Shown here one piece after another: positions 22,847 to 31,411 of a stretch of 64,000 nt of DNA (positions are counted from its first letter, which is position 1; every line of letters begins with the position of its first letter). The position numbers and the translations under genes were made by a program. Origin of the DNA: Paramacrobiotus metropolitanus. Its lineage: Eukaryota > Tardigrada > Eutardigrada > Parachela > Macrobiotidae. The stretch covers positions 124,001 through 188,000 of the forward strand of contig NW_026570343.1 of NCBI RefSeq assembly GCF_019649055.1. The letters run 5' to 3'. The notes under the pieces were generated by a model that made no database searches, was not told where the DNA came from, and saw nothing but the letters and a program-made list of their open reading frames with translations.

Positions 22847-23599
22847 CTATTCCATTTCATTTGAATCGCCCTCGCCATCTCTTGGCGGGCGCTTTTTAGT
22901 ACTTTCCGGTTGATTACGGTCAGATGTTCGGTCAACTGGTTCCGTCGAATCGACTTCCATGGCCTTTTCCGGGTCAACTTCTCGCTGACCGCGACCTTTC
23001 CCTTGACGACTTCGTTTAACCGCATCGACTCGATGGCGTGCGTCATTTTCTTCCAACCGCAGTCTTCGATTATTAGGGTCATCGGCTAATCGACGTTGTA
23101 CATCGGCGAGATTATCTCGAAGCTGCTGGTTTCGTAGGCCACGTCGTCCTATCTGGTTAGGAGCGCGTTCTGGGCGTCGTTCGCCTTTGTTCACTAGAAA
23201 TTCCGTTATGTAGACGTTGACTCCGTCCACTGGTTCAACGTAGTCGCTTCCCATGGTATTTTTGATCAGATTAATTCTCTCTTCAACCTGGGAGGCATGG
23301 CGCTGTGTGAGGTTGCCCTTTTCCATTCGTGTCTTGCACTTTTTCAGCGCCTTCCGAGCCGTATGAGCAATTCGTATATGTTCCATGGGCTCTCCCAGCT
23401 TAGTGACTTGAGGTCGGAAAAATGGTGGAATATCATCCTTCATCGTATTAGATACCAGCTGGTTCTGTGTCTTATAATGTGCCAATCGTGCAGCAAAGAC
23501 CTTCTGCCCATCCTTCTTGCGGCATAATCTTTCGGATCTACCTGTAATCCGATCGACGCTCTTGCTGCAAGCAACTTGAACGCTGGATTCACGTATCAT
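22847..23599 (-). CDS. Accessory ORF: basic, charged, helical protein
   Basis: 250 residues from ATG 23599. It is rich in Arg, Lys, Asp and Glu; residues about 150-210 form a charged helix, and the tail is acidic then Lys-rich. No known domain. Its ATG overlaps the TGA of the preceding ORF as ATGA, an arrangement that allows termination-reinitiation, although a frameshift explanation is equally simple. Confidence 0.5.
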   Translation of the reverse strand: MIRESSVQVACSKSVDRITGRSERLCRKKDGQKVFAARLAHYKTQNQLVSNTMKDDIPPFFRPQVTKLGEPMEHIRIAHTARKALKKCKTRMEKGNLTQRHASQVEERINLIKNTMGSDYVEPVDGVNVYITEFLVNKGERRPERAPNQIGRRGLRNQQLRDNLADVQRRLADDPNNRRLRLEENDARHRVDAVKRSRQGKGRGQREVDPEKAMEVDSTEPVDRTSDRNQPESTKKRPPRDGEGDSNEME

Positions 23600-24220
23600 A
23601 GAAGGAACTGAGCCACATATTCCTGTCGTTCGGGATAGTCTGTGTAATAAAATTGGGTCATCCCAACCGGGTCAGTCGTATCCAGGGGCACATCCAATAA
23701 ACTCAAGTCCAGTAGGCTATGTAACCCATTCCGTCGGACAGGGAGATAACAATCTCTTGCAGAGTCACGGGGAATGTATAACCGACGGAAATTTCCTCCT
23801 TCCACTCCCTTTTTAATTTTTTTAGCGTAGCCCGAATCGAGTAAGAATTGTGCCAATCTTGTTAGCTTCAACCGAATCCGAATCGATTCCCAAATATCGA
23901 CAAATTTCCACCGTTTGCTCATCAACGTCATTCATGATGTATTCCATGTCGACAAGGTCAGGGTATCGGTTATTGAATCGGGAAGTCGTTCGTCGATCAG
24001 TTTTGCGACGATCATACGGTTCACGTCGTCTTTCTGACTCGGGCTGCGACGGTTCATTACTCGCCGATGTAGCCGGTTGAAGGTCACTGTCGAGAACCAC
24101 GTTTCTTCGGTAAATCACGTTCTCTTGAGACGCTTTTGCAACTGAACTGGTCCCTTCCATCGTGTTATCTTCTTGTACGGCATTCACAATTGGATTCACT
24201 ACGTGGACTGGTGATTCCAT
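23596..24220 (-). pseudogene. Accessory ORF of the giant element, two frames
   Basis: The first frame (ATG 24220 to 23822) is disordered and then folded. The second (to 23596) continues the same helical segment, so a single-base frameshift lies near 23825 next to a run of T (plus strand). The second part has aromatic-rich, globular composition with a Y-Y-T-D-Y word. Not recognised. Confidence 0.5.
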
Positions 24221-24465
24221 TCGCTGATGCTTTGGAGGTGTATCTTCCCGTTCCGCGCTCGATGACCTTTTGCTTACACCAGACTCAAAGCCGGCGTAAT
24301 ACGCAGTTCTCTCTTGCCATCTCTTATCATGTGGGTCTGGTGTTCGATCCGCGTACGCTCGCGCCTTTTATCCCATGTCCTTTCAGGTGTTGACATTCTG
24401 ACATTGCAATTACAGAACGCAACTCCAAACGGCACCTGATGACCTTTCTTTTCAGGCTCTTTACG

Positions 24466-25533
24466 TTAAGTCTCCGCACGCGGTTGTTCTTCTCGTCCTC
24501 TGGTCCCTGCCAGAATTCTTGCGGTATCGATCTTCCGTTGAATGCTGGTTTCCGTGATTTCGTTTCTATGGCGCACCCATCCTCTTCCGCCACGGTATTT
24601 TCGATCGCAGGAACGTTTGCGTGACCTTTCGCTACGATAATCGCATGCCCTTTCACGAGAGTATTCGCGTGACCTTTCGTTTCGTCTTTCAGAAGTCCGC
24701 TCATGTTCACGTGAATGTCCTCGTGACCTTTCTCTATGCGGAGGCGTTCGTGGTCGTATAAACCCTTCATACCGCTTAAATCCTCTAAGCGCCTGCAGAA
24801 CGCTCCTTCTGTTTTGACGGGCTTTACGTAGCTCCTCCATACGCTTTTCAATCTCCTTCTTAATATACGGCGCTGGGGCGAATCCCTTCTGCAGTCTCAA
24901 TTTTTCCCGCAACAGCGCATCGAATAAGTCCTGTTGCATAGCGGCCGGGTCACTCGTCAGCGTGTCAATCTGAATAATCAGCGACTGACGTGTAAGCTGC
25001 GCCTCTTCTTCGTTAATACTTGCTGTCGGTACGGCTGGATTCGATGAGTTAGGCAGCCCCTCACGTGCAGCTTGTTCGCTTGCCCGTCTATTATCCGCTT
25101 CAATTTTGGCGCGCAGTTCGTCTTGAAGTCGTTGCCGCTGCATCTTCTCTTGGTCTCTTTCAAACTGCTTACGATATCCATCGGTTAAGGGATCTTTCGG
25201 TGGTTCCATCGTTATATCCCAGCCAGGTTCCTCATCTTTTATGGCCTGTCTGTATGGGTCTTCGATCAGCATTCGATCAGGCAACCCGACGTTGGGGTAA
25301 TGTGTCTTAGTAATCAACGTGCGGAAAATTTCCATATTGCCCCGAATGGCCTCTTTCGTTACAATCCAGAGTGGATTCTCCAGTCTTGTTGCGCGTGCCC
25401 AACATGGGTATTTACCGCTCTTTATAATGTTATTCCGTTTACAGTCCGGACACTTCGGATTATAGCCCGTAGATCGATCAATATCTGACGCTGTTCCTGA
25501 GCGTTGAGAAGTGGCTTGACCTTTTTGTGCCAT
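24466..25533 (-). CDS. Accessory ORF: zinc-ribbon-like N-terminus and RS-rich tail
   Basis: 355 residues, intact, with ATG 25533 in good context (AAAA before ATG). Residues about 25-45 have C-P-D-C and a further Cys, a partial zinc-ribbon pattern. Residues 120-260 are coiled coil or charged helix. Residues about 265-330 form an Arg/Ser-rich tail made of S-R-E, S-E-R and R-S words, like SR-type RNA-binding or splicing proteins. Several of these words are the translation of the octamer GAAAGGTCA as E-R-S. A role in RNA binding or splicing control is inference. It sits between a linker-histone-like ORF and another basic ORF. Confidence 0.6.
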   Translation of the reverse strand: MAQKGQATSQRSGTASDIDRSTGYNPKCPDCKRNNIIKSGKYPCWARATRLENPLWIVTKEAIRGNMEIFRTLITKTHYPNVGLPDRMLIEDPYRQAIKDEEPGWDITMEPPKDPLTDGYRKQFERDQEKMQRQRLQDELRAKIEADNRRASEQAAREGLPNSSNPAVPTASINEEEAQLTRQSLIIQIDTLTSDPAAMQQDLFDALLREKLRLQKGFAPAPYIKKEIEKRMEELRKARQNRRSVLQALRGFKRYEGFIRPRTPPHRERSRGHSREHERTSERRNERSREYSRERACDYRSERSRKRSCDRKYRGGRGWVRHRNEITETSIQRKIDTARILAGTRGREEQPRAET

Positions 25534-25920
25534 TTTTCCGCTTCAAATCTGCAATTAAACAACTCCGTTATAGTGATTTTTCCAAGATTAGCTTGTCCGT
25601 TCTTATCCAGTAACGCAACTTTTCTATCAGTTTTACGCCTTTTAGGCTATTCCGTTACTGAGCTGAGACTTTCCTAGCTCGTGCTACCCTTTCTATCACT
25701 GTAACGTGGTGACCTTTCTCACGTTATTAGCGTTTTCTGACTACTGTGACCTTTTTCTGTTAGTCTTATCGCTACTCTCGAGTTGACCCTTTTTCCGCTT
25801 TCTCGTATCCGTAACACGTTCGTTTTGAACTATTTTATGCTTTTTCTGTAATATGCAGTGGTTCATTACTCGCTGCATATTAAGCTGTCACGTTCACTCA
25901 GACTCCTTCGCCGGCGGGTT

Positions 25921-26307
25921 CTACAGTTTGAAGTCAACTCGTCCATCCTTATTAATATGAAGCGCTTCGTCTGCAATCAAGGCTTCAACGGCATTTTTGA
26001 TCCATTCCTTGTCCTTCTCAATGTTCAATTCTCCCAGTTCGTAGTGGACAGCTATGAAGTTCGAAAGGTCAGCCCATGACGCTCCATTGGTGCCGCCAAT
26101 GGCGTCCAAAGCCACATCTGTGACGGCTATCTTCCAGGCCTCCAGCTCCATTTTAAGTCTGGGTGTGCGATCCTTGCCCTGTTTCGGAATGTAGTAAAAA
26201 ACGTTGTTGTCCTTGTTATATTTACATCCCAACTTTCCTTCCTTATACGCTCGTTTCAAGACTCGCTCGCTCTTTCGTAGTGGATGCCGAGATGACGACT
26301 GGAACAA
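25921..26307 (-). CDS. Accessory ORF: linker-histone (H1/H5)-like winged helix
   Basis: 128 codons with no in-frame ATG at the start; the upstream frame is blocked by TAA, so this is the C-terminal part of the preceding ORF after a frameshift or a spliced unit. Residues about 58-128 follow the H15 pattern: V-T-D-V-A-L-D-A-I-G-G, then G-A-S-W-A-D-L-S-N-F-I, H-Y, a charged stretch, W-I-K-N-A-V, a small loop and a final F-K-L. In linker histones this winged helix binds nucleosomal DNA at the dyad. The preceding ORF ends in a Lys-rich tail, which fits a chromatin protein. The match is by eye; another winged-helix family is possible. Confidence 0.5.
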   Translation of the reverse strand: MFQSSSRHPLRKSERVLKRAYKEGKLGCKYNKDNNVFYYIPKQGKDRTPRLKMELEAWKIAVTDVALDAIGGTNGASWADLSNFIAVHYELGELNIEKDKEWIKNAVEALIADEALHINKDGRVDFKL

Positions 26308-26319
26308 TCTGTTTTACAG

Positions 26320-27261
26320 CTAGGACCTTTCCTTGGGTGTTAGCGACTCAGGCTCGGTGACCTTTAACTTTGATGTAGCTGATGCGATAACAAATTTCTT
26401 TGAAGTTGTAGGTGTCGATGACCTTTCTTCAACTTCGGCGGCTGACTCATTCGGAATTTCGACATCGGGAGAAGACGGTTTATCCTTTTTCTTTCTCTCT
26501 CCTTTCTTTTTCCCGGTGCCTGTGCCCTCGCTATCATCACCACTCTTTTTCCTTTTTTCTGCTTCTTCCCTTCGTTTCTTAAGGAAGCCACCTTCTTTAG
26601 CCTTTTCACGGTTCAATGCTTCTTCCAGTTTGGGCGCTTTACGTGGTTTCACAACCACTTTTGGGGGCTTTTTGTGTTTTTCGACCATTTCCTCATCTTC
26701 TTGGACCGATTCTTCTGCTGATTCGTCCTCTTCTTCTTCATTGTCTGAATCTTCTTGTTTCGAAGACCGTTTAGCGTCTCCGATTTCTTCGGCTTCGGTT
26801 GTTGCGGCCTCTTCCATTTCCCCGGCTCCACCTTCTTGTGCCGGCTGTTTGCCCTGTATTTCCAAATCCAGTGTCTCTACGGTTTGTCCTTGTGTCACAA
26901 TCTCCCACAGGGGGTTCAATTTCGCGTCATAGAACACCGTCTTATACGATCCGTTTTCCATTCTTCTAGTGAGTCGGGAATGGGCTTCATCTATTTCCGC
27001 TCGGTGTCGCATCATGCTGATCAGTGTGTTTGATTGGACTACAGGATCTTCACGTTCGCTTTCTGGTATCAAGTCCCACAGCTGATCAAGGGCTGTCTGG
27101 TTAGCATGTTCGGCGCTCTTTTCTGACACGTCCCATGGGGCGTATGGAATCGGATCTCCTGTTACTGGATCGACGATTACTGCGGTTATAACTTCCGATG
27201 CTCCCTGGCCGAAATGGAGTTTGAGCGTTACTTTCCTGGATGTTGCATCGGTGTACTTCAA
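26320..27261 (-). CDS. Accessory ORF: globular N-terminus with acidic/Lys-rich tail
   Basis: 313 codons; the frame stays open upstream of the nominal start. Residues 1-140 look folded (alternating hydrophobics, several Trp and Pro). Residues 150-195 are an acidic Glu/Asp block and 195-270 a Lys-rich block with K-K-K words, followed by Ser/Thr-rich sequence. It ends 13 nt before, and in a different frame from, the linker-histone-like ORF, so the two may be one protein. Highly charged tails of this kind are typical of chromatin-binding proteins. Not otherwise recognised. Confidence 0.5.
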   Translation of the reverse strand: MKYTDATSRKVTLKLHFGQGASEVITAVIVDPVTGDPIPYAPWDVSEKSAEHANQTALDQLWDLIPESEREDPVVQSNTLISMMRHRAEIDEAHSRLTRRMENGSYKTVFYDAKLNPLWEIVTQGQTVETLDLEIQGKQPAQEGGAGEMEEAATTEAEEIGDAKRSSKQEDSDNEEEEDESAEESVQEDEEMVEKHKKPPKVVVKPRKAPKLEEALNREKAKEGGFLKKRREEAEKRKKSGDDSEGTGTGKKKGERKKKDKPSSPDVEIPNESAAEVEERSSTPTTSKKFVIASATSKLKVTEPESLTPKERS

Positions 27262-27603
27262 AATCGACTCATAGTCATCTAATGTTCAGGTGTATGTCCG
27301 CCGTCGGCTTTGGCCGGGTTCTTTCTTTTGTCAACAACTTTCCATCCGCTGTGTATGTGTATGCCAAGTGATCGTCATTCGTGCCCACTTAAATTCGGAT
27401 CCATGCGTCCTCTTCATTTGCTATTTTCGACACCACGTGTTTCATCATCTGAATGAGGACTCTCGGGTTATGACACTTTTCCGGGGGAATGAATTGTAAC
27501 GCCTCGTTGACTTCTGTCTATGACCTTTGCCCAATCTCAGTTTTGACTGAGTTATCTGCGAGAGGATTGTATGAGTCAATCTCCTTATTCGTTCTTTTAT
27601 CAA

Positions 27604-28164
27604 CTATCCGAGCCGTGACTTTTCGTTCGTTATGGTCCGTCCCGGTATATTTGACTGTGAAAGCCTGCATTTCGGAAATCGAAGCGGGGCATCTCCCGTG
27701 TCCGACGGCGTGGGCGGCGCGCTCTTTCTACCCAACGGTATTGGTGCCTGTGGCTTAGCCGGCGGTGCTTTACTCGCCATGACTTTTTTAGTCCGCTGCT
27801 CTTTTCTGTCTCCTTTTTTTGGGCTCATCGTTGGTGACCTTGCTCTTTTTCCACTCTTCACACTTCCTTGAGATGAGTATGTGGTCGAACCAGCCCGTTC
27901 ACGGCTTGAACCTACTACTGAGCTGGCTCGTGACCTTTCCGCTCGTTCAGTAAGTTCAGCATGAATCTTTCTTTTCGTTTCCAAAAGGTCACTGTCCGAC
28001 ATTCCGTCTATAGATGCTGCTTTTTCGGCTAATGGTTTGGATGGTCTCACACTGCTGGTCGTTGAAATGATTTTCTCTTCCGGGAACACTTTAAGATATC
28101 TCAGGACCTTCTCAATAATCCAAGGCCATTGCCTGCCATTTACTGCCGGGTGATATTGCCACAT
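27604..28164 (-). CDS. Accessory ORF: disordered Ser/Lys/Pro-rich protein
   Basis: 186 codons. A short aromatic N-terminal segment (W-Q-Y, W-P-W) is followed by basic, Ser-rich and Pro-rich sequence with S-P-T-M-S-P and P-P-A-K-P words. Two octamer copies (27930, 27984) are inside it. No known family. Confidence 0.45.
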   Translation of the reverse strand: MWQYHPAVNGRQWPWIIEKVLRYLKVFPEEKIISTTSSVRPSKPLAEKAASIDGMSDSDLLETKRKIHAELTERAERSRASSVVGSSRERAGSTTYSSQGSVKSGKRARSPTMSPKKGDRKEQRTKKVMASKAPPAKPQAPIPLGRKSAPPTPSDTGDAPLRFPKCRLSQSNIPGRTITNEKSRLG

Positions 28165-28357
28165 CGATGCGATCTTTATCGCTAATTCTTAGCGCTTTGC
28201 TTCTGTTACTTTCGTTTTCTCTTTCAGTGGGATGTGGCATGGTTTAATGACTGCCTCCAGGCTGATCAACTTCCCATACCATCCATGTCCATCTTCAACT
28301 CTCATGTGAATTCTGTAAAGGTCGCGGCACATCCTGTTAAAGTCCTAGATTGCCCCT

Positions 28358-29182
28358 CTATCCGTCTGTCAATCTTTCCGCTTTGTCCACGATCACATTC
28401 AAACGCGCGTCATCTTCTCTGAGATCCAAAGGAAGTTTTGGCGCGTACTCATGCACTGAAGGTTCGCATGGGGACGTTGCCCGTAACCCTTCTGGTCCGA
28501 TCTCTTCTAAATTGGGGCCCAGTGATGGCAACATACCTCGCGGTCGTGGTGAATCAAAACGGTTTCCTCCTCGCCTCCCTCCTTTCTGTGGCGAGTATCG
28601 GTGAGGCCGTTGCGCTCTTAGTTGCTGCGGTGTTCTCAAACGAGGTGTTCCAATGTCCGACAGTGACAGACCTCCCGTTTTGGGAAAGGGTGGCAATATC
28701 GGCGATGACCTTTGAGACTGCACTGGAGTCGCTAACATTCCACTAAATCTGCGATGTCCCATAAGTCTACTCGGTGTAGTCTGTTGCGGTGGTGGCATCA
28801 GCATCCTTGCCGGTCCGATTATTCCTTGCTGCAATCCCATTATCGGTGGTGTATATGTTCCTGGGTACGGCTGATAAGGGTGATTCTGCATCGGTTGTTC
28901 CGGATACTCGGTTCCGGCAGGTGAGCCGTGGTGCACCCAGTGAGTTATGTCCTGATAGCCTGTTGGCTGTTCTGGATTATGATAGTGATAATAGCCCGGC
29001 CCCCCGTAATAACCGCCTTGCGCCGTTCCATGTTCGTTCTGTGCTGTTCCTGCTGATGACGTCGACCCCTCACCATATGAGGTGTCATAACCGTGTTCGC
29101 CCTCCATTCCATTAAGTGTCGATGTCTTCAACGGATTTCCGATGCTTTCCGAATCTGAATTGTCTGAGTTTTGCCGTTCCAA
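28358..29182 (-). CDS. Accessory ORF: Gly/Tyr/Pro/Gln-rich disordered protein
   Basis: 274 codons, open from a TAA just upstream. N-terminal part Ser/Asp-rich, then a low-complexity Tyr/Gly/His/Pro section (G-G-Y-Y-G-G-P-G-Y-Y-H-Y-H), then Met/Pro/Gln-rich, ending with an Arg/Gly-rich segment and a short amphipathic helix. It resembles prion-like or condensate-forming domains in composition. No catalytic features. Confidence 0.5.
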   Translation of the reverse strand: MERQNSDNSDSESIGNPLKTSTLNGMEGEHGYDTSYGEGSTSSAGTAQNEHGTAQGGYYGGPGYYHYHNPEQPTGYQDITHWVHHGSPAGTEYPEQPMQNHPYQPYPGTYTPPIMGLQQGIIGPARMLMPPPQQTTPSRLMGHRRFSGMLATPVQSQRSSPILPPFPKTGGLSLSDIGTPRLRTPQQLRAQRPHRYSPQKGGRRGGNRFDSPRPRGMLPSLGPNLEEIGPEGLRATSPCEPSVHEYAPKLPLDLREDDARLNVIVDKAERLTDG

Positions 29183-29398
29183 TCTGTCCGTTAACTGAGT
29201 TTATCTTCTGTAACAATGAAACGATATCGGTTAGCTTTTTATAACGGTGATGTCCTTTTCTTTACACCTTCCCAACTCCAATTTTTATTGTCATGAACCC
29301 CATTATTCATATTTATGTGGGTTATTTGTTTTCGCGTCCTTTAGTTATCCGATCTAGAAGTCCCTTGTCGGCAGCATCTTCAGCTTCGCCTTTCTGGG

Positions 29399-30190
29399 TC
29401 AACAGTTCTGTAGGAGTTGGTTTCTTTTTCTTTTGTTTGAACTTTCGTTTTCAATGGCTTTCGCTGTATCGCGGCCCAATTTGTCAGCTTTTATTTTGAC
29501 CGCCTCTATCTCATCCTGTCTCTTTTGTATAAAGCCATTCTCATTCACTGTAGCAGTGCGTGGTTCGAAAAAGGACTGTTGCGAATCCTTTTTAGAAGTG
29601 CGCTCTGGTACCTCAATGCCAACTTGTTGCCTCTCAAGGTCGTCATCATCTCCGGTAGCAGTACGTGGTTCGAAAAAGTTTGAACTGCGCTCTGAAATCT
29701 CAGCGCCAGTCTGCTGTTTCAAAAGGTCATCGGCATCTCTAGTAGCAGTGTGAGGTTCGGAAAAAGGTTTTTGGTACGGTCCAGAACTCTTTTGCGAAGC
29801 GCATGCTGCTACTCCAGTTTCAATTTCCGTTACTGGTGACCTTTCTGTCAAATTCCCAGCTTCTGTGTTCACTGTTGTCTCAAAATCTTTATCCACTTTT
29901 CTTGGTCTTCCTCTCTTCTTTTTCGGTTTGTCGCCACTTTCCGTATCAGGTAGCAGAATGCGTGGTTCGAAAAATTGACTTAGTCCATTTTTCGGACCAT
30001 GCTCAGCTTCTTCTGCCACGGTATCGTCCGCTTTTTCCGTTTCGGGTAGCAGAGGTGGTTCAAAAAAATTCGAAGTACGTTCTGGTACTTGCTTCGACCG
30101 GGAGTGGCGGTCGACTATTTCTTCGACTATTTCTTCGACCGGTAGTGGCGGATGCCATGGTTTCAAGCGGTCAATCGAAACTACCTTCAA
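29399..30190 (-). CDS. Integrase C-terminal end and repeat-rich tail
   Basis: 263 codons. The first residues (V-S-I-D-R-L-K-P) match the conserved end of Ty3-type integrases, so the frame continues integrase after a frameshift near 30187. The remainder is disordered and contains five copies of an F-F-E-P-R-T-A-T-like peptide encoded by a conserved nucleotide word (see repeats). It ends in a Lys/Arg-rich stretch that could act as a nuclear signal. Confidence 0.6.
   Translation of the reverse strand: MKVVSIDRLKPWHPPLPVEEIVEEIVDRHSRSKQVPERTSNFFEPPLLPETEKADDTVAEEAEHGPKNGLSQFFEPRILLPDTESGDKPKKKRGRPRKVDKDFETTVNTEAGNLTERSPVTEIETGVAACASQKSSGPYQKPFSEPHTATRDADDLLKQQTGAEISERSSNFFEPRTATGDDDDLERQQVGIEVPERTSKKDSQQSFFEPRTATVNENGFIQKRQDEIEAVKIKADKLGRDTAKAIENESSNKRKRNQLLQNC
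29550..30067 (-). repeat. Five copies of gtagcag-n-tggttcgaaaaa
   Basis: Starts at 29550, 29655, 29742, 29950 and 30046 (plus-strand reading); spacing irregular. Two further copies lie at 35404 and 35488 in a different ORF, on the other side of pol. Confidence 0.8.
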
Positions 30191-31238
30191 ATCCGCCTCT
30201 TTCTTTGGATTCTGTTTAATGACCTCTGCTTCATTTGTTCGAGGGAAACTGAGAATCTTCCATACTTTATCGTAACTCTGTTCATCGCCGAAATAACGTA
30301 CGGAAGGTACTTGTTAAACTTCCTTTCATTTCCCGCTTTGAGATACTGAGCCAGACCATCCGCAATCGTCTGCATCTGTCTTTCAACTTGGCCTTGACCT
30401 TCTGGATGATACGCCGTTCCAAACGTGTGTTTAATCTTGAACACGTTGGTGACCTTTGTCAACACTTCAGCTGTAAGATGCCGTCCACGATCCGTGTGTA
30501 AGATGTGCGGTGCTCCGTGTACCAATATAACGTGTTTAACAAACACTTTTGCAAACTCTTTTGCCGTTGCCGTCTTCATTGGTACCGCAATTACGTATTT
30601 CGTTAGTTAATCGATGAACACCGCTATGTACTTATATCCTCGTTTCTTCGTTGGTAACAACGGTCCTTTCAGGTCCGCGTAAACTCGGAAGAAGGATGTC
30701 CTACTTTAATTTCTTGCAGCTTTCCGGGTGGACACTTTCTTGGCGTCTTTCGGAATTGACATCCTTGGCAGGCGAGTATGTAATTCTTTACATCTGTACT
30801 CATTCGATTCCAATAATAGCGGAGTCTTATCGCTGATAGTATCTTTTCGAATCCCAAATGGCCTGCCGCTTTCTTGTCGTGCAATGCATGGATTATCGCT
30901 CTTCGCATTGACAACGGTACCACATATGACCTTTCAAGTTTCCCATTTTTATCCTTTACTCGATACAGTATGCCATTCCACAACTGGTGATGAACTTCAA
31001 ATTTCGATTTCGTTTCGGCATCTGGTAGATGTTCCATTTCATCTATTATCATTGCCAGATGGGGATCTTTTAACTGTTTATTTCCCAACTGCAAGTTCGA
31101 GTCGTCTTCCTCTTCCTCGTCACCTTGCAGGTTGACAATGCGGTCTGTCGCCGTACTGAGTTCATTCCAATCTTTGATGATTTTGCAACATGGTAGTGGT
31201 TTATACCTCTTCTTCGTCTGCTTCGGAAATCTCAGCAA
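30187..31238 (-). pseudogene. Integrase (zinc-binding and catalytic core), broken
   Basis: Integrase inserts the cDNA. 31238-30669 ends with the H2C2 zinc-binding segment: H-A-L-H, then H-L-G, and C-Q-G-C. The core then crosses an in-frame-equivalent TAA at 30607-30609, directly after the F-I-D word. 30579-30187 carries the rest: H-T-D-R-G (second Asp), Y-H-P-E-G-Q-G-Q-V-E-R (Glu). The first Asp is in the A-D-L-K-G-P word near 30670. All three acidic positions are therefore present, but the frame is interrupted at least twice. The motif order and P-E-G-Q-G-Q-V-E-R box are diagnostic for Ty3/gypsy integrase. Confidence 0.85.
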
Positions 31239-31411
31239 CTTAATCGGACACTCGTTTAACGCTTATGTCACTTTATCCGTCTCCCAAAGGTCATCTCGAT
31301 TCTCCGCTGCTTCACAAAGTCCGGTGACCTTTCCGTTTTGGGTTTTGGATTCCGTGTCAAGTCCGGTGACTTTTAAGTCACTAACAGTGGGCAACCAACT
31401 TTTTACTCGGT

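Noticed and set aside
26333-26932. 199-codon plus-strand frame rich in Ser and Phe
   Set aside because: Antisense shadow of the acidic/Lys-rich minus-strand ORF; its bias is the complement of Glu/Lys codons.
28234-29115. Plus-strand frames of about 60-110 codons across the accessory region
   Set aside because: They mirror longer minus-strand ORFs and show antisense codon composition.
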